In this document: piece after piece, positions 1-8,417 of the stretch | How the letters are laid out: each line of letters begins with the position of its first letter | Position numbering within the stretch: position 1 is the first letter of the stretch | Origin: Flavobacteriaceae bacterium | GTDB lineage: Bacteria > Bacteroidota > Bacteroidia > Flavobacteriales > Flavobacteriaceae | Direction of reading: 5' to 3' | Length of the DNA stretch: 36,232 bases | NCBI GenBank assembly: GCA_947379965.1 | Contig: CANCPC010000015.1 | Coordinates: 1 to 36,232 of the forward strand | Notes under the pieces: generated by a model | Databases searched by the model: none | What the model was told of the DNA's origin: nothing | Seen by the model: the letters and a program-made list of their open reading frames with translations, nothing else | Program-made: the position numbers and the translations under genes

Positions 1-2078
1 TCGATATCAATATCGGGCAATGACACACGATCCGGATTCAGGAAACGCTCAAAAAGCAAATTATACATTAAAGGATCAATATTGGTAATCTTCAAACAAT
101 AGGCCACCACCGAACCTGCCGCAGAACCCCGACCAGGCCCCACAGAAACACCCATATTTCGGGCTTCGGCGATGAAATCCTGAACAATTAAGAAATATCC
201 CGGATAACCCGAATTTTGTATCGTCAATAACTCAAAATCCAATCGCTCCCGAACTTCCTCTGTAATTTCAGGATAGCGTCTTTTGGCTCCTTCATAAGTA
301 AGATGTCTCAAATAGGCATTTTCTCCGCGCACACCGCCATCGACGGCATCTTCTGGAACAACAAATTCATCCGGAATTTCAAATTTTGGTAGCAAAACTT
401 CACGCGCCAAATTGTAGATTTCAATCTTATCCACAATTTCGGAAATATTCGAAATCGCTTCCGGCAAATCACTGAAGTTTTTCTTCATTTCCTCACCCGA
501 CTTGAAATAATATTCCTGATTAGGCAATCCATAACGGTAACCACGCCCCCGCCCTATTGGCGTAGTTTGCTTTTCGCCATCGCGAACGCAAAGCAAAATA
601 TCATGCGCATTGGCATTGTCTTTCTCAATATAAAACGTATTATTGGTCGCAATCAGTTTGACATCGTGTTTTCTAGCCAATGAAATTAAGCCTTCATTCA
701 CGCGATTTTCGTCTTCTTGATTGTGACGCATCACCTCGATATAGAAATCAGAGCCAAATTCTTGTTTCCACCAAAGCAAAGCTTCTTCGGCTTGGTTTTC
801 ACCCAAATTCAAGATTTTATTGGGGATTTCCCCATAGAGATTTCCAGACAAAACAATGATATCTTCCTTATATTGTTGAATAATTTTGCGGTCTATTCTG
901 GGCACATAATAAAAGCCTTCAGTATAACCAATAGAAGACATTTTCGCCAAATTATGATATCCTTTTTTGGTCTTTGCCAAAAGTACGATTTGGTAACCAT
1001 TGTCCTTTACCGACTTGTTTTTATGATCTTCACAAACGAAAAATTCACAACCTACGATGGGTTTCATCTCCACTTCGGTTAGCTCCTCGCCTTTTTCTAT
1101 GGCTTCCTTATTTTTGGCTTCAGCCGCTTTATTATGATATAAAATATCACGAACAAAATGAAAAGCCCCCATTAAATTAGCATGATCCGTCATCGCCACA
1201 GCTGGCATTTTTTGCTGCGAAGCCGCTTTAACCAATGCCGCAACACTAATCGTGGATTGCAAAACCGAGAACTGCGTATGATTATGCAAATGCACAAAAT
1301 CCGAATCGATTAAGATTTGTTTATTCTCTGAAAGTTCCTGTTTCGAAATGGGTACCGTTTGTTGACCACCCAATTGCTGACGAATTTTATCGGACGCTTC
1401 CTTTAAATTAATATGCTGCAAGCCAATAAGCTGTATTTCTCTTGGATTTTTAAGTTGAAAATCCTCGAAATATTCTTGCTCTACTTCGAGTTCCGTTTTG
1501 GTAAAAACTTCTGTACGAATTAATTCGAAAAAGCAACGTGTTGTTGCCTCCACATCGGCAGTGGCATTATGCGCTTCGCCAAAGGGTTTATTGAAAAGAT
1601 ACGAGTGTAATTCGGTTAACGTAGGCAGTTTAAATTTACCGCCACGACCACCAGGGAGTTTCAATAAAGATGCCGTAACTTCGGTACAGGTATCCAAAAT
1701 TGGCATGGAACTCATGGGACTTTCAACGCCCAATCTATAAAATTCGCAACCCATAATATTGATGTCAAAACCTAGATTTTGACCCACAATAAACTTGGTT
1801 TTCGATAAAGCGATATTAAATTTCTCTAAAACTTCGGCCAAAGAAACGCCTTCGGCTTCGGCTAATTCAGTCGAAATACCGTGAATTCTTTCGGCATCAT
1901 ACGGAATATTGAATCCCTCTGGTTTTACCAAATAATCCTGATGTTCGATGAGTTTTCCCATATCATCGTGGAGCTGCCAAGCGATTTGAATACATCGTGG
2001 CCAGTTATCCGTGTCAGAAATGGGTGCGCCCCAACGCTTTGGTAATCCTGTGGTTTCGGTATCGAATATTAAGTACAT
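1..2078 (-). CDS. dnaE: DNA polymerase III alpha subunit with fused N-terminal exonuclease (partial, C-terminus off the window)
   Basis: This is the replicative polymerase; only the first 692 residues are in the window and the frame is still open at base 1. The protein begins with a DnaQ-like proofreading domain: Exo I DTETTGLP (D6, E8), Exo II NLGFD (D105) and Exo III HNATAD (H170, D175). A PHP domain follows from about residue 262 ([10 protein letters not shown], then MTDHANL near 297). The polymerase core reaches [10 protein letters not shown] and ends at the catalytic PDIDID near residue 690. A separate epsilon subunit is usual in proteobacteria, whereas the fused form is common in Flavobacteria. 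The ATG at 2078 is supported by a good promoter 55 bases upstream and by the start falling directly on the exonuclease fold. No truncation or frameshift is visible in the part seen. Confidence 0.95.
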   Translation of the reverse strand, partial: MYLIFDTETTGLPKRWGAPISDTDNWPRCIQIAWQLHDDMGKLIEHQDYLVKPEGFNIPYDAERIHGISTELAEAEGVSLAEVLEKFNIALSKTKFIVGQNLGFDINIMGCEFYRLGVESPMSSMPILDTCTEVTASLLKLPGGRGGKFKLPTLTELHSYLFNKPFGEAHNATADVEATTRCFFELIRTEVFTKTELEVEQEYFEDFQLKNPREIQLIGLQHINLKEASDKIRQQLGGQQTVPISKQELSENKQILIDSDFVHLHNHTQFSVLQSTISVAALVKAASQQKMPAVAMTDHANLMGAFHFVRDILYHNKAAEAKNKEAIEKGEELTEVEMKPIVGCEFFVCEDHKNKSVKDNGYQIVLLAKTKKGYHNLAKMSSIGYTEGFYYVPRIDRKIIQQYKEDIIVLSGNLYGEIPNKILNLGENQAEEALLWWKQEFGSDFYIEVMRHNQEDENRVNEGLISLARKHDVKLIATNNTFYIEKDNANAHDILLCVRDGEKQTTPIGRGRGYRYGLPNQEYYFKSGEEMKKNFSDLPEAISNISEIVDKIEIYNLAREVLLPKFEIPDEFVVPEDAVDGGVRGENAYLRHLTYEGAKRRYPEITEEVRERLDFELLTIQNSGYPGYFLIVQDFIAEARNMGVSVGPGRGSAAGSVVAYCLKITNIDPLMYNLLFERFLNPDRVSLPDIDI

Positions 2079-2132
2079 TTTCTAGGCATTAGGTTTTAGC
2101 CAAAAGGCAAAAGTTGGCAGTTTTGATAAAAA

Positions 2133-2163
2133 CAAAAATACATTTTATGAGGTTGAATTTCAA
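2133..2163 (-). promoter_or_regulatory. Predicted dnaE promoter (-33 TTG / -7 TAnnTTTG)
   Basis: On the minus strand a TTG (complement of 2161-2163) is followed after 20 bases by TATTTTTG (complement of 2133-2140). This fits the Bacteroidetes primary-sigma consensus of TTG, 17-23 bases, TAnnTTTG. Transcription would start near 2127, giving a leader of about 48 bases. Confidence 0.6.
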
Positions 2164-2602
2164 TTATAGTTATTAACAAAAACCTAACCGAAAAAATCAA
2201 ATAAAATTGCAAATCTGTTTTTTTGGATGTCGTAGTATTTTATCAAAAATAGTAACGAAAAAGACTTCAAAAGCACACGGAAAAGACAGCTTTTTTTGCA
2301 TGAAAAAAGCAAAAAAACAGTACAATAATGACAACTTACAAAAACGAATAAAAGCGTTTAACTTATAAATTATATGTAATATCATCCATTTTATCGCATA
2401 ATTTTCAAATAATGAGCCGTTTTTGAACAAAAAAATACAAAAATGTCAGATTTGGAAAACACACTCAGAAAGGTCCTAAATAAAAGCTAAAAACAAAAGG
2501 AGCTAGAAATTAAAAACGAACCATAAAATATCAAACCTATAAATAGGAGCCGTATTGTGTTGAAAAATCATTTTGGGTATCGTATATAAGTAAATAATAA
2601 AA
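2164..2602. other. Intergenic region between dnaE and the leu operon, no gene recognised
   Basis: This is very AT-rich DNA between divergent genes. One 77-codon frame on the minus strand (2197-2430) is rich in Phe, Lys and Ile, matches nothing I know and is probably chance. I see no RNA gene or mobile element here. Confidence 0.5.
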
Positions 2603-2632
2603 TTGACAATTTTAATTCTTTTTTTAATTTTG
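2603..2632 (+). promoter_or_regulatory. Predicted leuCD-cimA-leuB operon promoter
   Basis: TTG at 2603-2605 and TAATTTTG at 2625-2632 are separated by 19 bases and match the Bacteroidetes -33/-7 consensus. The start would lie near 2638, leaving a leader of about 65 bases before leuC. Confidence 0.6.
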
Positions 2633-2641
2633 CTCTCATTG

Positions 2642-2672
2642 TTGCAATTTAGAGCAATTGCTAGGATTGCAA
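2642..2672 (+). repeat. Inverted repeat in the leuC leader
   Basis: TTGCAAT (2642-2648) and ATTGCAA (2666-2672) form one pair of arms, and GCAATT (2644-2649) with AATTGC (2656-2661) form an alternative pair. The arms lie at the predicted 5' end of the leu transcript. There is no U-run after them, so this is not an obvious terminator. A regulatory role is only a guess. Confidence 0.35.
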
Positions 2673-2703
2673 AAAAAGAAATACACTTAAAAAAATAGTT
2701 AAA

Positions 2704-4098
2704 ATGAGTACTACATTATTCGACAAAGTATGGGATTCGCACGTGGTGCGTAAAATTGAAGATGGACCAGACGTGTTTTTTATTGACCGTCATTTCATTC
2801 ACGAAGTTACAAGTCCTGTTGCTTTTTTAGGTTTAAAAGAAAGAGGAATCACCGTTTTGTATCCAGAACGCACTTTTGCAACTGCCGATCACAACACACC
2901 AACAATAAACCAGCATTTGCCTGTTGAAGATGCATTATCTGCCAATCAGCTTAAAGCTTTGGAAGATAACGCAGCCGAATATGGCATTTCGCACTGGGGA
3001 TTAGGTCACCAAAAAAACGGAATTGTACACGTTGTAGGTCCTGAAAACGGAATTACTTTGCCAGGTGCCACTATCGTTTGTGGAGATTCTCATACATCTA
3101 CACACGGTGCTTTTGGTGCAATTGCCTTTGGTATCGGAACTTCGGAGGTAGAAATGGTATTATCTACACAATGTATCATGCAACCAAAACCAAAGAAAAT
3201 GCGTATCAACGTAAATGGAACTTTGAGTAAAGGTGTGGGTCCAAAAGACGTTGCACTTTATATTATTGCTCAATTAACCACTTCTGGAGGTACAGGATAT
3301 TTTGCTGAATATGCAGGAGACGTTTTCGAAAACATGACTATGGAAGGTCGTATGACCGTTTGTAACTTGAGTATCGAAATGGGTGCTCGTGGTGGTATGA
3401 TTGCTCCTGACCAAAAAACATTCGATTTCTTGGAAGGAAGATTACATGCTCCCAAAGGAGAAGCTTGGACTAAAGCTGTTGAATATTGGAAAACTTTAAA
3501 AACTGATGCTGACGCTATTTTTGATGCGGAACTAAACATCAATGCTGCCGATATCGAACCTATGATAACTTATGGTACTAATCCTGGAATGGGAATTGGT
3601 ATTTCTAAAAACATTCCAAACGCCAACCAAGTTAAAGGTGGTGAAGAAACATACAAAAAATCTTTAGCCTATATGGGCTTTGAAGAAAATGATGTAATGA
3701 TTGGAAAACCAATTGATTATGTTTTCTTAGGAAGTTGTACTAATGGTAGAATTGAAGATTTTAGAGCTTTTACAGAAATTGTAAAAGGGCGTAAAAAAGC
3801 AGATAATGTTACGGCTTGGTTAGTTCCAGGTTCTCACGTCGTAGAAGCTCAAATTAAAGAAGAAGGGCTGCTAGACATTCTTACCGAAGCTGGTTTTGTA
3901 TTGCGTCAGCCAGGCTGTTCGGCTTGTTTAGCGATGAATGATGATAAAGTTCCTGCTGGAAAATATGCAGTAAGTACATCCAACAGAAACTTTGAAGGGC
4001 GTCAAGGCCCGGGTTCTAAAACATTATTGGCTAGCCCAATTATGGCAGCAGCAGCAGCAGTTACTGGAAAATTAACAGATCCTAGAGAGCTTTTTTAA
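2704..4098 (+). CDS. leuC: 3-isopropylmalate dehydratase large subunit
   Basis: The large subunit of isopropylmalate isomerase, with LeuD, interconverts 2- and 3-isopropylmalate through a [4Fe-4S] cluster; the same enzyme can act on citramalate. The 464-residue length is normal for bacterial LeuC. Cluster motifs are intact: GSCTNGR near residue 346 and CSACLAMND near 405. The N-terminus [10 protein letters not shown] is typical, and [15 protein letters not shown] is the substrate and cluster region. It is the first gene of the operon behind the promoter at 2603-2632. The ATG follows an A-rich stretch without a Shine-Dalgarno sequence, as is usual in this group. An AT-rich gap of 176 bases separates it from leuD. 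Confidence 0.96.
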   Translation: MSTTLFDKVWDSHVVRKIEDGPDVFFIDRHFIHEVTSPVAFLGLKERGITVLYPERTFATADHNTPTINQHLPVEDALSANQLKALEDNAAEYGISHWGLGHQKNGIVHVVGPENGITLPGATIVCGDSHTSTHGAFGAIAFGIGTSEVEMVLSTQCIMQPKPKKMRINVNGTLSKGVGPKDVALYIIAQLTTSGGTGYFAEYAGDVFENMTMEGRMTVCNLSIEMGARGGMIAPDQKTFDFLEGRLHAPKGEAWTKAVEYWKTLKTDADAIFDAELNINAADIEPMITYGTNPGMGIGISKNIPNANQVKGGEETYKKSLAYMGFEENDVMIGKPIDYVFLGSCTNGRIEDFRAFTEIVKGRKKADNVTAWLVPGSHVVEAQIKEEGLLDILTEAGFVLRQPGCSACLAMNDDKVPAGKYAVSTSNRNFEGRQGPGSKTLLASPIMAAAAAVTGKLTDPRELF

Positions 4099-4114
4099 AA
4101 GATTTCAGAATGTA

Positions 4115-4148
4115 GATTAACGATTTTTGATTTCAGATTTCGTTAATC
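4115..4148. repeat. Inverted repeat and ATCAAAA-rich spacer between leuC and leuD
   Basis: GATTAACGA (4115-4123) and TCGTTAATC (4140-4148) are perfect 9-base arms around GATTTCAGATT. The rest of the 4099-4274 gap has short irregular repeats of AATCAAAA. The modules GATTTCAGAT and TTCGTTAATC reappear in the intergenic region at 27121-27166, so this looks like a dispersed low-complexity repeat rather than an operator. Confidence 0.5.
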
Positions 4149-4274
4149 CGCAAATAACTTTTACAACATTCATCTTACAATTCAGATTAAATAAAATAAT
4201 GTTAGCTTTTGTAATTTACTTTTCTACATTGAAAATCAAAAATCAGCAATCGCTAATCAAAAATCAAAAATCAA

Positions 4275-4871
4275 ATGGCATACGATAAATTTAATATCCT
4301 TACCAGTAGTGCAGTGCCACTACCGATAGAAAACGTAGATACTGATCAAATTATCCCAGCTCGTTTCTTGAAAGCGACTAAACGTGAAGGTTTTGGAGAC
4401 AACCTTTTTAGAGATTGGAGATACAACGGAGACAATACTCCAAAAGCAGATTTCGTATTGAATGATGCAACTTATAGCGGAAAAATATTAGTAGGCGGAA
4501 AAAACTTTGGTTCAGGTTCTTCAAGAGAACATGCAGCTTGGGCTGTTTACGATTACGGATTTCGTGCTGTAGTTTCTAGTTTCTTTGCTGATATCTTCAA
4601 AGGAAATTGCTTGAATATTGGTGTTTTGCCTGTACAAGTAAGTCCTGAATTTGCTGAAACTATTTTCAAAGCGATCGAAGCAGATCCAAAAACAGAATTA
4701 GAAATCAACTTGCCTGCGCAAACTATTACGCTTTTGGCAACCGGACAAAAAGAGTCATTTGATATTTCTGGTTATAAAAAAGACAACATGATCAATGGTT
4801 TTGATGATATTGACTTTTTGCAAAACATGAAATCAGAAGTGGTTGACTTTGCTAATAAATTGCCTTACTAA
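4275..4871 (+). CDS. leuD: 3-isopropylmalate dehydratase small subunit
   Basis: The small (swivel) subunit pairs with LeuC in the leucine pathway and also in the citramalate branch to isoleucine. The 198-residue length is typical. Landmarks are NVDTDQIIPARFLK near residues 20-33 and the substrate-binding GSGSSREHA near 76-84. It is transcribed with leuC across a 176-base spacer. A hairpin after its stop could end part of the transcription before the synthase gene. Nothing in the reading frame is unusual. Confidence 0.96.
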   Translation: MAYDKFNILTSSAVPLPIENVDTDQIIPARFLKATKREGFGDNLFRDWRYNGDNTPKADFVLNDATYSGKILVGGKNFGSGSSREHAAWAVYDYGFRAVVSSFFADIFKGNCLNIGVLPVQVSPEFAETIFKAIEADPKTELEINLPAQTITLLATGQKESFDISGYKKDNMINGFDDIDFLQNMKSEVVDFANKLPY

Positions 4872-4890
4872 AAAATAATTCTAAAAAAAT

Positions 4891-4937
4891 GCAGTTACTA
4901 AAGCAGCCTATTGGGTTTTGCCATAGTAACTGCTTTT
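4891..4937 (+). terminator. Terminator-like hairpin inside the leu operon
   Basis: GCAGTTACTA (4891-4900) pairs perfectly with TAGTAACTGC (4924-4933), and TTTT follows. The hairpin sits between the leuD stop and the synthase start. It may be a partial terminator that lowers expression of the two downstream genes, or a processing site. Confidence 0.5.
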
Positions 4938-5006
4938 AGTGTTTTTTATAATAAATACATTATACCGATTTCAAATAATCGAAATCGTACTAGCTTCAAA
5001 TTTAAT

Positions 5007-6530
5007 ATGAAAAAAAGAAAAATTGAAATAATGGACACGACGCTCCGAGATGGTGAACAAACCTCGGGAGTATCTTTTTCTGCTGCAGAAAAATTAACCA
5101 TTGCGCAATTGTTGCTGGAGGAATTAAATATTGACCGAATCGAAATTGCTTCGGCTCGAGTAAGCGAAGGAGAATTTGAGGGTGTAAAAGGAATTATGGC
5201 TTGGGCCGAAGAAAAAGAATATGGCAACCGTATTGAAGTTTTGACCTTTGTTGATGGTGGACTTTCTATCGAATGGATGAAAAAAGCAGGTGCCAAAGTT
5301 CAAAATTTATTAACCAAAGGTTCTTTGAATCATTTGGTACACCAATTAAAAAAAACGCCAGAGCAACATTTTACAGAAATAGCCAAAACGATTGCATTGG
5401 CCCAAGAAAACAATATTGCTACCAATGTTTATTTAGAAGATTGGAGCAACGGAATGCGTAATTCTCCAGAATATGTGTTTCAGTTTTTGGATTTTTTAGC
5501 CACTCAACCGGTCAAAAGAATATTATTACCCGATACTTTAGGCGTTCTTATTCCGTCGCAAACGGCTGAATTTATTTCGAAAATTATCGAAAAATATCCT
5601 ACTATTCATTTTGATTTCCACGCGCACAATGATTATGATTTAAGCGTTGCCAATGCTATGGAAGCTATCAAAGCTGGTATTCACGGACTTCACGTTACCG
5701 TAAACGGAATGGGAGAACGCGCCGGAAATGCTCCGCTAGAAAGCGTAGTCGCGGTTATCAATGACTTTATGCCAGACGTAAAAATCAATATAAAAGAATC
5801 TTCTTTGTACTCGGTGAGTAAATTAGTGGAAACTTTTACGGGTTATAGAATTCCGGCTAACAAACCGATTGTAGGTGATAATGTGTTTACTCAAACTGCA
5901 GGAATTCACGCTGATGGTGACAACAAAAACAACCTTTATTTTAACGATTTGCTTCCGGAACGTTTTGGAAGAAAACGAAAATATGCATTAGGCAAAACTT
6001 CGGGCAAAGCCAATATCGAAAAAAACCTTCAAGAATTAGGATTGAAACTCAATCAAGAAGACTTGAAATTAGTTACCCAAAGGATTATCGAATTAGGCGA
6101 CAAAAAAGAAACCGTTACTAAAGAAGATTTGCCATATATCATTTCGGATGTTTTGGACAGTCATACTTATGAAGATAAAATCGTCATTGAATCTTATGTT
6201 TTAGTTCACTCGAAAGGAACGCGTCCTTCTACAACCCTTTGTTTGAAAATTGAAGGCGAAATCATTGAGGAAAACGCTCAAGGTGACGGACAATTTGATG
6301 CTTTTATGAATGCTCTAACAGAAATATATAAGCGCAAAAAAATGATATTGCCTAAACTTATCGATTATGCAGTTCGAATTCCACCAGGCAGCAGTTCAGA
6401 TGCATTATGCGAAACCATAATCACTTGGACGAATGGCAAAAAAGAATTTAAAACTCGAGGATTAGATTCAGATCAAACCGTTGCAGCGATCAAGGCGACT
6501 CAAAAAATGCTGAATATAGTAAGCGCTTAA
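5007..6530 (+). CDS. cimA: (R)-citramalate synthase-like enzyme of the 2-isopropylmalate synthase family (CimA/LeuA)
   Basis: This acetyl-CoA-dependent condensing enzyme has a TIM barrel from about residue 5 to 270 (DTTLRDGEQTSGVSFS, metal-binding FHAHNDYDLSVAN, VNGMGERAGNAPLE), a linker, and a C-terminal LeuA dimer regulatory domain from about 370. From memory it closely follows Leptospira citramalate synthase, including that enzyme's pyruvate-pocket residues: Leu of RIEVLTFVDG, second Leu of NLLTKGS and Tyr of NVYLEDWSNG. Generic annotation would be leuA. With LeuCD and LeuB, citramalate synthase gives 2-oxobutanoate for isoleucine. I chose ATG 5007 (507 residues). The frame is open from 4911, but those 32 extra codons overlap the hairpin and look non-coding. 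Confidence 0.8.
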   Translation: MKKRKIEIMDTTLRDGEQTSGVSFSAAEKLTIAQLLLEELNIDRIEIASARVSEGEFEGVKGIMAWAEEKEYGNRIEVLTFVDGGLSIEWMKKAGAKVQNLLTKGSLNHLVHQLKKTPEQHFTEIAKTIALAQENNIATNVYLEDWSNGMRNSPEYVFQFLDFLATQPVKRILLPDTLGVLIPSQTAEFISKIIEKYPTIHFDFHAHNDYDLSVANAMEAIKAGIHGLHVTVNGMGERAGNAPLESVVAVINDFMPDVKINIKESSLYSVSKLVETFTGYRIPANKPIVGDNVFTQTAGIHADGDNKNNLYFNDLLPERFGRKRKYALGKTSGKANIEKNLQELGLKLNQEDLKLVTQRIIELGDKKETVTKEDLPYIISDVLDSHTYEDKIVIESYVLVHSKGTRPSTTLCLKIEGEIIEENAQGDGQFDAFMNALTEIYKRKKMILPKLIDYAVRIPPGSSSDALCETIITWTNGKKEFKTRGLDSDQTVAAIKATQKMLNIVSA

Positions 6531-6569
6531 TTCAAAAAGAAAAACAATCAATAACTCAATATAAAAAGA

Positions 6570-7631
6570 ATGAAATATACTATTGCCCTTTTAGCAGGAG
6601 ACGGAATTGGTCCTGAAGTAATCAGTCAAGCCGTAAAAGTTTCTGATGCAATTGCAAAAAAATTCAACCATGAAATCACTTGGATACCAGCATTAACAGG
6701 CGCTTGCGCTATAGATGCCGTTGGAGTTCCTTATCCTGACGAAACACACGAAATATGTATGAAAGCCGATGCGGTTTTATTTGGAGCCATCGGACACCCA
6801 AAATATGATAATGATCCAAGTGCTAAAGTAAGACCAGAACAAGGTTTATTATTGATGCGAAAAAAATTAGGTTTGTTTGCTAATGTACGTCCAACATTTA
6901 CTTTCCCTTCTTTGATTGACAATTCTCCTTTAAAAAGAGAACGTATCGAAGGAACCGATTTGATCTTCTTGAGAGAACTTACTGGTGGAATTTATTTTGG
7001 TGAAAAAGGAAGAAAAGACGGAGGGGATACCGCTTTCGATACTTGTACTTATACAAGAGCCGAAGTACAAAGATTAGCAAAAAAAGGATTCGAATTAGCC
7101 ATGACTCGTAGCAAAAGATTATGTTGTGTGGACAAAGCGAATGTATTAGAAACGTCACGTTTGTGGAGAGAAACAGTACAAGCTATGGAAAAAGACTATC
7201 CAGAAGTTGAAGTTAGCTACGAATTTGTAGATGCAGTAGCTATGCGTTTAGTTCAATGGCCCAACTCGTACGATGTATTAATTACCGAAAACTTATTTGG
7301 AGATATATTAACTGACGAAGCTTCTGTAATTTCAGGTTCAATGGGATTAATGCCATCAGCATCTGTGGGAGAACATACTTCATTGTACGAACCAATTCAC
7401 GGATCTTACCCACAAGCTACAGGTTTAGATATTGCAAATCCATTGGCTACAGTATTATCGGCGGCGATGATGTTTGAAGATGCATTTGGGTTAAAAGCTG
7501 AAGCTGAGGCAATTAGAACAGTTGTAAACAAATCATTAGAACAAGGAATTGTTACTGAAGATTTAGCTGTAAAAGGAACCAAAGCATACAAAACTACAGA
7601 AGTTGGAGATTGGTTAGTTGCCAATTTGTAA
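6570..7631 (+). CDS. leuB: 3-isopropylmalate dehydrogenase
   Basis: This NAD-dependent oxidative decarboxylase acts on 3-isopropylmalate and, in the citramalate route, on 3-methylmalate. The 353-residue protein begins with LLAGDGIGPEV. It has the substrate arginines in RKKLGLFANVRP and RELTGGIYFGEKG, the VDKANVLETSRLWRE segment, and metal-binding aspartates in ENLFGDILTDEAS. GSMGLMPSAS and the NAD-binding EPIHGS follow. It is the last gene of the operon, 39 bases after the synthase, and a strong terminator follows. No irregularity is visible. Confidence 0.96.
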   Translation: MKYTIALLAGDGIGPEVISQAVKVSDAIAKKFNHEITWIPALTGACAIDAVGVPYPDETHEICMKADAVLFGAIGHPKYDNDPSAKVRPEQGLLLMRKKLGLFANVRPTFTFPSLIDNSPLKRERIEGTDLIFLRELTGGIYFGEKGRKDGGDTAFDTCTYTRAEVQRLAKKGFELAMTRSKRLCCVDKANVLETSRLWRETVQAMEKDYPEVEVSYEFVDAVAMRLVQWPNSYDVLITENLFGDILTDEASVISGSMGLMPSASVGEHTSLYEPIHGSYPQATGLDIANPLATVLSAAMMFEDAFGLKAEAEAIRTVVNKSLEQGIVTEDLAVKGTKAYKTTEVGDWLVANL

Positions 7632-7687
7632 AAATAAATCCACTTTCAGTTTCCTCTCCTTAGAAGAGTGCAGAGGAAGAAGAAACA

Positions 7688-7722
7688 AAAAAGGTGTCAA
7701 TGAAAATTGACACCTTTTTTTA
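7688..7722. terminator. Bidirectional intrinsic terminator between leuB and the DUF3127 gene
   Basis: AAAAAGGTGTCAA (7688-7700) pairs with TTGACACCTTTTT (7707-7719) around a 6-base loop. A-run and T-run flank both sides, so it can end transcription from both converging genes. Confidence 0.85.
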
Positions 7723-7735
7723 TAGTATTCCTTAA

Positions 7736-8113
7736 TTAAAAAGGCAAATCATCTGGCTCTTCTTCGTTTAAGCTTGTTGCTGGTGGGAAAGCGGCTGCAG
7801 CTGGCATTGGTGGCGCTTGACCTGAAGGCGTTTCAGCTTGTGCTTTTGCAATTCTCCAACCTTGAATTGTATTGAAATAAACCGCTTCACCTTGTGGATT
7901 GATCCATTCTCTTCCTCTTAAATTAATATCTATTTTTACTGATTCACCTACTTGAAAGCTATTCAACAAGTCACATTTGTCTTGAACAAATTGCACCAAA
8001 ATATTTTGTGGATATTGCTCATCCGTTGTAACAACAACGTCTCTTTTTTTAAACCCCCCAGATCCAACCTCTTTGGTTTGATCAATCATTTTGATTTTTC
8101 CTGTAACTTCCAT
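7736..8113 (-). CDS. DUF3127 protein, OB-fold-like, with an SSB-type acidic tail
   Basis: This 125-residue protein belongs to the Bacteroidetes DUF3127 family, whose function is not established. Residues 1-92 are a compact beta-rich domain (MEVTGKIKMI, FKKRDVVVTTDEQYPQNI, INLRGREWINPQGEAVYFNT) resembling the nucleic-acid-binding OB fold. Residues 93-115 are a Pro/Ala-rich linker, and the chain ends EEEPDDLPF. That ending resembles the conserved acidic tip of bacterial SSB (DDDIPF), which recruits repair and replication proteins. The layout of OB-like domain, disordered linker and acidic tip imitates SSB, but the domain is not a normal SSB. The gene is monocistronic with a strong promoter at 8193-8223. 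Confidence 0.85.
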   Translation of the reverse strand: MEVTGKIKMIDQTKEVGSGGFKKRDVVVTTDEQYPQNILVQFVQDKCDLLNSFQVGESVKIDINLRGREWINPQGEAVYFNTIQGWRIAKAQAETPSGQAPPMPAAAAFPPATSLNEEEPDDLPF

Positions 8114-8192
8114 CTTCTTTTATTTATGTTTATTGTTGAATAAAAATTGTCTTTTCAAAATTTTAAATTTATAAATTTTGAATTTTGAATTA

Positions 8193-8223
8193 CAAATATA
8201 TCAATTTCTTCATTAGTAGACAA
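8193..8223 (-). promoter_or_regulatory. Predicted promoter of the DUF3127 gene
   Basis: On the minus strand TTG (complement of 8221-8223), a 20-base spacer and TATATTTG (complement of 8193-8200) form a near-ideal Bacteroidetes promoter. The leader would be about 75 bases. The rest of the stretch to 8417 is AT-rich with no gene seen. Confidence 0.6.
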
Positions 8224-8417
8224 GCAATTGTTATACCCTAATTTTAGTCTATAAATTTATAAATCTATTTTAGAAATAGTGAATTATTTATTTCATTATT
8301 CATCACTAAAACAAAATTATGAACCATTAAGAGAGGATTAATTACAATTAAAAAGCTCTAATAAAACACAATTATATTTCCAATATATTGTTATATTTAT
8401 CGCTCAAAAATCAATAT

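Noticed and set aside
2197..2430. 77-codon open frame on the minus strand upstream of dnaE
   Set aside because: The composition is that of AT-rich non-coding DNA (runs of Phe, Lys, Ile), no family is recognisable, and there is no conserved neighbour.
4245..4274. Short AATCAAAA repeats that might be read as a CRISPR-like array
   Set aside because: The units are too short, irregular and without spacers; no cas gene is near.
4911..5006. Extended N-terminus of the citramalate/isopropylmalate synthase
   Set aside because: It overlaps the intra-operon hairpin, and the family begins at MKKRKIEIMDTTLRDG.
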